Assembly: GCA_019239785.1 (NCBI GenBank)
Contig: JAFAZM010000118.1
Location: forward strand, 1 to 6,672
DNA from: Sphingomonadaceae bacterium
Lineage (GTDB): Bacteria; Pseudomonadota; Alphaproteobacteria; Sphingomonadales; Sphingomonadaceae
Length of the DNA: 6,672 nt
Direction of reading: 5' to 3'
Of the stretch, positions 5,329 to 6,672 are shown one piece after another. The stretch's first letter is position 1. Every line of letters starts with the position of its first letter. The notes beneath the pieces were generated by a model. The model searched no databases and had not been told where the DNA came from. It saw only the letters and a list, made by a program, of their open reading frames with translations. Both the position numbers and the translations under genes were made by a program.

Positions 5329-6672
5329 ATGAAGACCATGGTATCTTTGCTGACGATCGCCGCCGCGACCTGCCTCGCCGGCAGCGTCTCCATCGCAATC
5401 GCCCAGCCCGCGCCGCCGCCGACCAAAGCCGCCGTCGAGGCCGCGACTCCCACCGTCGCCGAGGCCGACGCCTTCGTCGCCCGCGCCGAGCGCGAGCTGG
5501 CCGATTATTCGGTGATCAACAACCGCGCGAGCTGGGTGAACGCGACTTACATCACCGAGGACACCGACGCGCTCGCCGCCTATTTCGGCACGATCGGCAC
5601 CGAGATGCAGGTCCGGCTCGCCGGCGAGGCGGCGCGCTACGTGAACGTGCCTGGGCTGAGCGCGGACACGCGGCGCAAGCTCAACCTGATGCGCAACGGC
5701 CTGATCCTCGCCGCGCCGACCACCCCCGGCGCCGCGGCCGAACTGAACCGGATCTCGACCGATCTCTCCTCCCAATATGGCCGCGGACGCGGGACGATGA
5801 ACGGCGAGACGCTGACCGGGAACGAGATCGAGGCGCGGATGGGCACGGTCCGCGATCCCGCCCAACTGCGCGAAATGTGGACGAGCTGGAACAACAATGT
5901 CGGCTCGCCGATGCGCGCCGAATATCAGCGATTGGTCGAGATCGCCAATGCCGGCGCCCACGAGCTCGGCTTCGCCGACACCGGCGCGATGTGGCGCTCC
6001 AAATACGACATGAGCCCCGACGAGTTCGCGGCGCTGACCGAGCGGCTCTGGAACCAGGTGCGGCCGCTCTACCAAGAGCTGCACTGCTTCGCCCGCGCCG
6101 GCCTCAACCGCCGCTATGGCGACGCGGTCCAGCCCGCCAACGGCCCGATCCGCGCCGACCTGCTCGGCAATCTCTGGGCGCAGGAATGGGGCAATATCTA
6201 CGACGTCGTCGCCCCGCCCAATAGCGGCCCGCCCGCCTACAACCTCACGACCCTGCTCGAGCAGCAGCATTATACGCCGGAGCGGATCGTCCATACCGCC
6301 GAGAGCTTCTTCACCTCGCTCGGCTTCCAACCGCTGCCGGCGACCTTCTGGACCCGCTCGATGATCACCCAGCCGCGCGACCGCGAGGTGATCTGCCACG
6401 CCTCGGCCTGGGACCTCGACAATCGCGAAGATCTGCGGGTGAAGATGTGCACCCGGGTCAATGCCGACGATTTCGTGACCGCGCATCACGAGCTCGGCCA
6501 CAATTTCTACCAGCGCGCCTATATGAACCAGCCCTTCCTCTACGAGGACAGCGCCAATGACGGCATCCACGAGGCAATCGGCGACACGATCGCGCTCTCG
6601 GTCACGCCCGAATATCTCGTGCAGATCGGCCTGCTCCAGCAGAGCCAGTTGCCGACGCCCGAGCAGGACCGC
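5329..6672 (+). CDS. M2-family peptidyl-dipeptidase (ACE homologue), partial at the 3' end
   Basis: The first 448 residues of an exported zinc dipeptidyl-carboxypeptidase related to angiotensin-converting enzyme; the frame is open at the window edge, and roughly 150-200 residues are expected beyond it. Residues 1-25 form a Sec signal peptide with likely cleavage AIA|QP and no lipobox, so it should act in the periplasm, trimming dipeptides from peptide C-termini. The zinc site is complete: HHELGH gives His387, Glu388 (catalytic) and His391, and GIHEAIGD gives Glu415, with the 28-residue spacing of human ACE. CHASAWD (356-362) matches the substrate-binding segment, and Gln285 (NLWAQEW) matches the human residue that holds the substrate carboxylate. 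Cys356 and Cys374 match a conserved disulfide. Oddities: Asn188 replaces the chloride-site Arg (human Arg186), and the first disulfide pair is absent. It follows the hydrolase by 61 nt. Confidence 0.93.
   Translation, partial: MKTMVSLLTIAAATCLAGSVSIAIAQPAPPPTKAAVEAATPTVAEADAFVARAERELADYSVINNRASWVNATYITEDTDALAAYFGTIGTEMQVRLAGEAARYVNVPGLSADTRRKLNLMRNGLILAAPTTPGAAAELNRISTDLSSQYGRGRGTMNGETLTGNEIEARMGTVRDPAQLREMWTSWNNNVGSPMRAEYQRLVEIANAGAHELGFADTGAMWRSKYDMSPDEFAALTERLWNQVRPLYQELHCFARAGLNRRYGDAVQPANGPIRADLLGNLWAQEWGNIYDVVAPPNSGPPAYNLTTLLEQQHYTPERIVHTAESFFTSLGFQPLPATFWTRSMITQPRDREVICHASAWDLDNREDLRVKMCTRVNADDFVTAHHELGHNFYQRAYMNQPFLYEDSANDGIHEAIGDTIALSVTPEYLVQIGLLQQSQLPTPEQDR

Noticed and set aside
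5218..6570. 450-codon reverse-strand open frame opposite the M2 peptidase
   Set aside because: The + strand encodes the zinc peptidase with all active-site residues, so the antisense frame is a codon-bias shadow.

Overview
This is a G+C-rich window with dense genes, all on the + strand, and start/stop codons that often overlap by 4 nt. The first gene belongs to the RcdA/DUF1465 family, which is known only from Alphaproteobacteria. The protein style and the dispersed hairpin repeats fit a sphingomonad-like alphaproteobacterium. That placement is inference from the sequence; no search was run.

Layout. (1) Positions 95-550 hold an rcdA-type cell-cycle adaptor gene. Its stop codon lies inside the first of two adjacent palindromic repeats (547-653). 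(2) Positions 551-1032 are a 480-nt gap with no credible gene. It holds those repeats, an AT-rich patch of 10-bp-phased GCGTA-like words (729-766), a weak terminator-like hairpin, and a classic dispersed hairpin repeat (989-1010) just ahead of the next Shine-Dalgarno. (3) Positions 1033-2597 hold a two-gene operon: an iron-dependent alcohol dehydrogenase and a hotdog-fold acyl-CoA thioesterase that starts with TTG inside the preceding stop. (4) Positions 2586-2800 hold a possible promoter and a 55-codon small ORF. Its C-terminus resembles the tail of a VapB-type antitoxin, and a VapC-like 'VIDA' start follows in another frame. I read this as a possible toxin-antitoxin remnant. (5) Positions 2846-5267 hold a tightly coupled cassette: a GFA-family zinc protein, a Tet-like MFS transporter (GTGA overlap) and an alpha/beta hydrolase (ATGA overlap). 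(6) Positions 5329-6672 hold an exported M2-family peptidyl-dipeptidase (ACE homologue) that runs off the right edge with all zinc-site residues in place.

How the genes may work together. The dehydrogenase and thioesterase could both act on alcohol/aldehyde and acyl-CoA intermediates, but no substrate can be read from sequence. The GFA-MFS-hydrolase cassette looks like small-molecule detoxification or export; this is inference from families and spacing. The peptidase would act in the periplasm and may be read through from the cassette, as no clear terminator separates them. I found no CRISPR array, tRNA, rRNA, insertion sequence, prophage or clearly new multi-gene system. The most unusual items are the antitoxin-like small ORF, the placement of the repeats, and an altered chloride-site residue in the ACE homologue.
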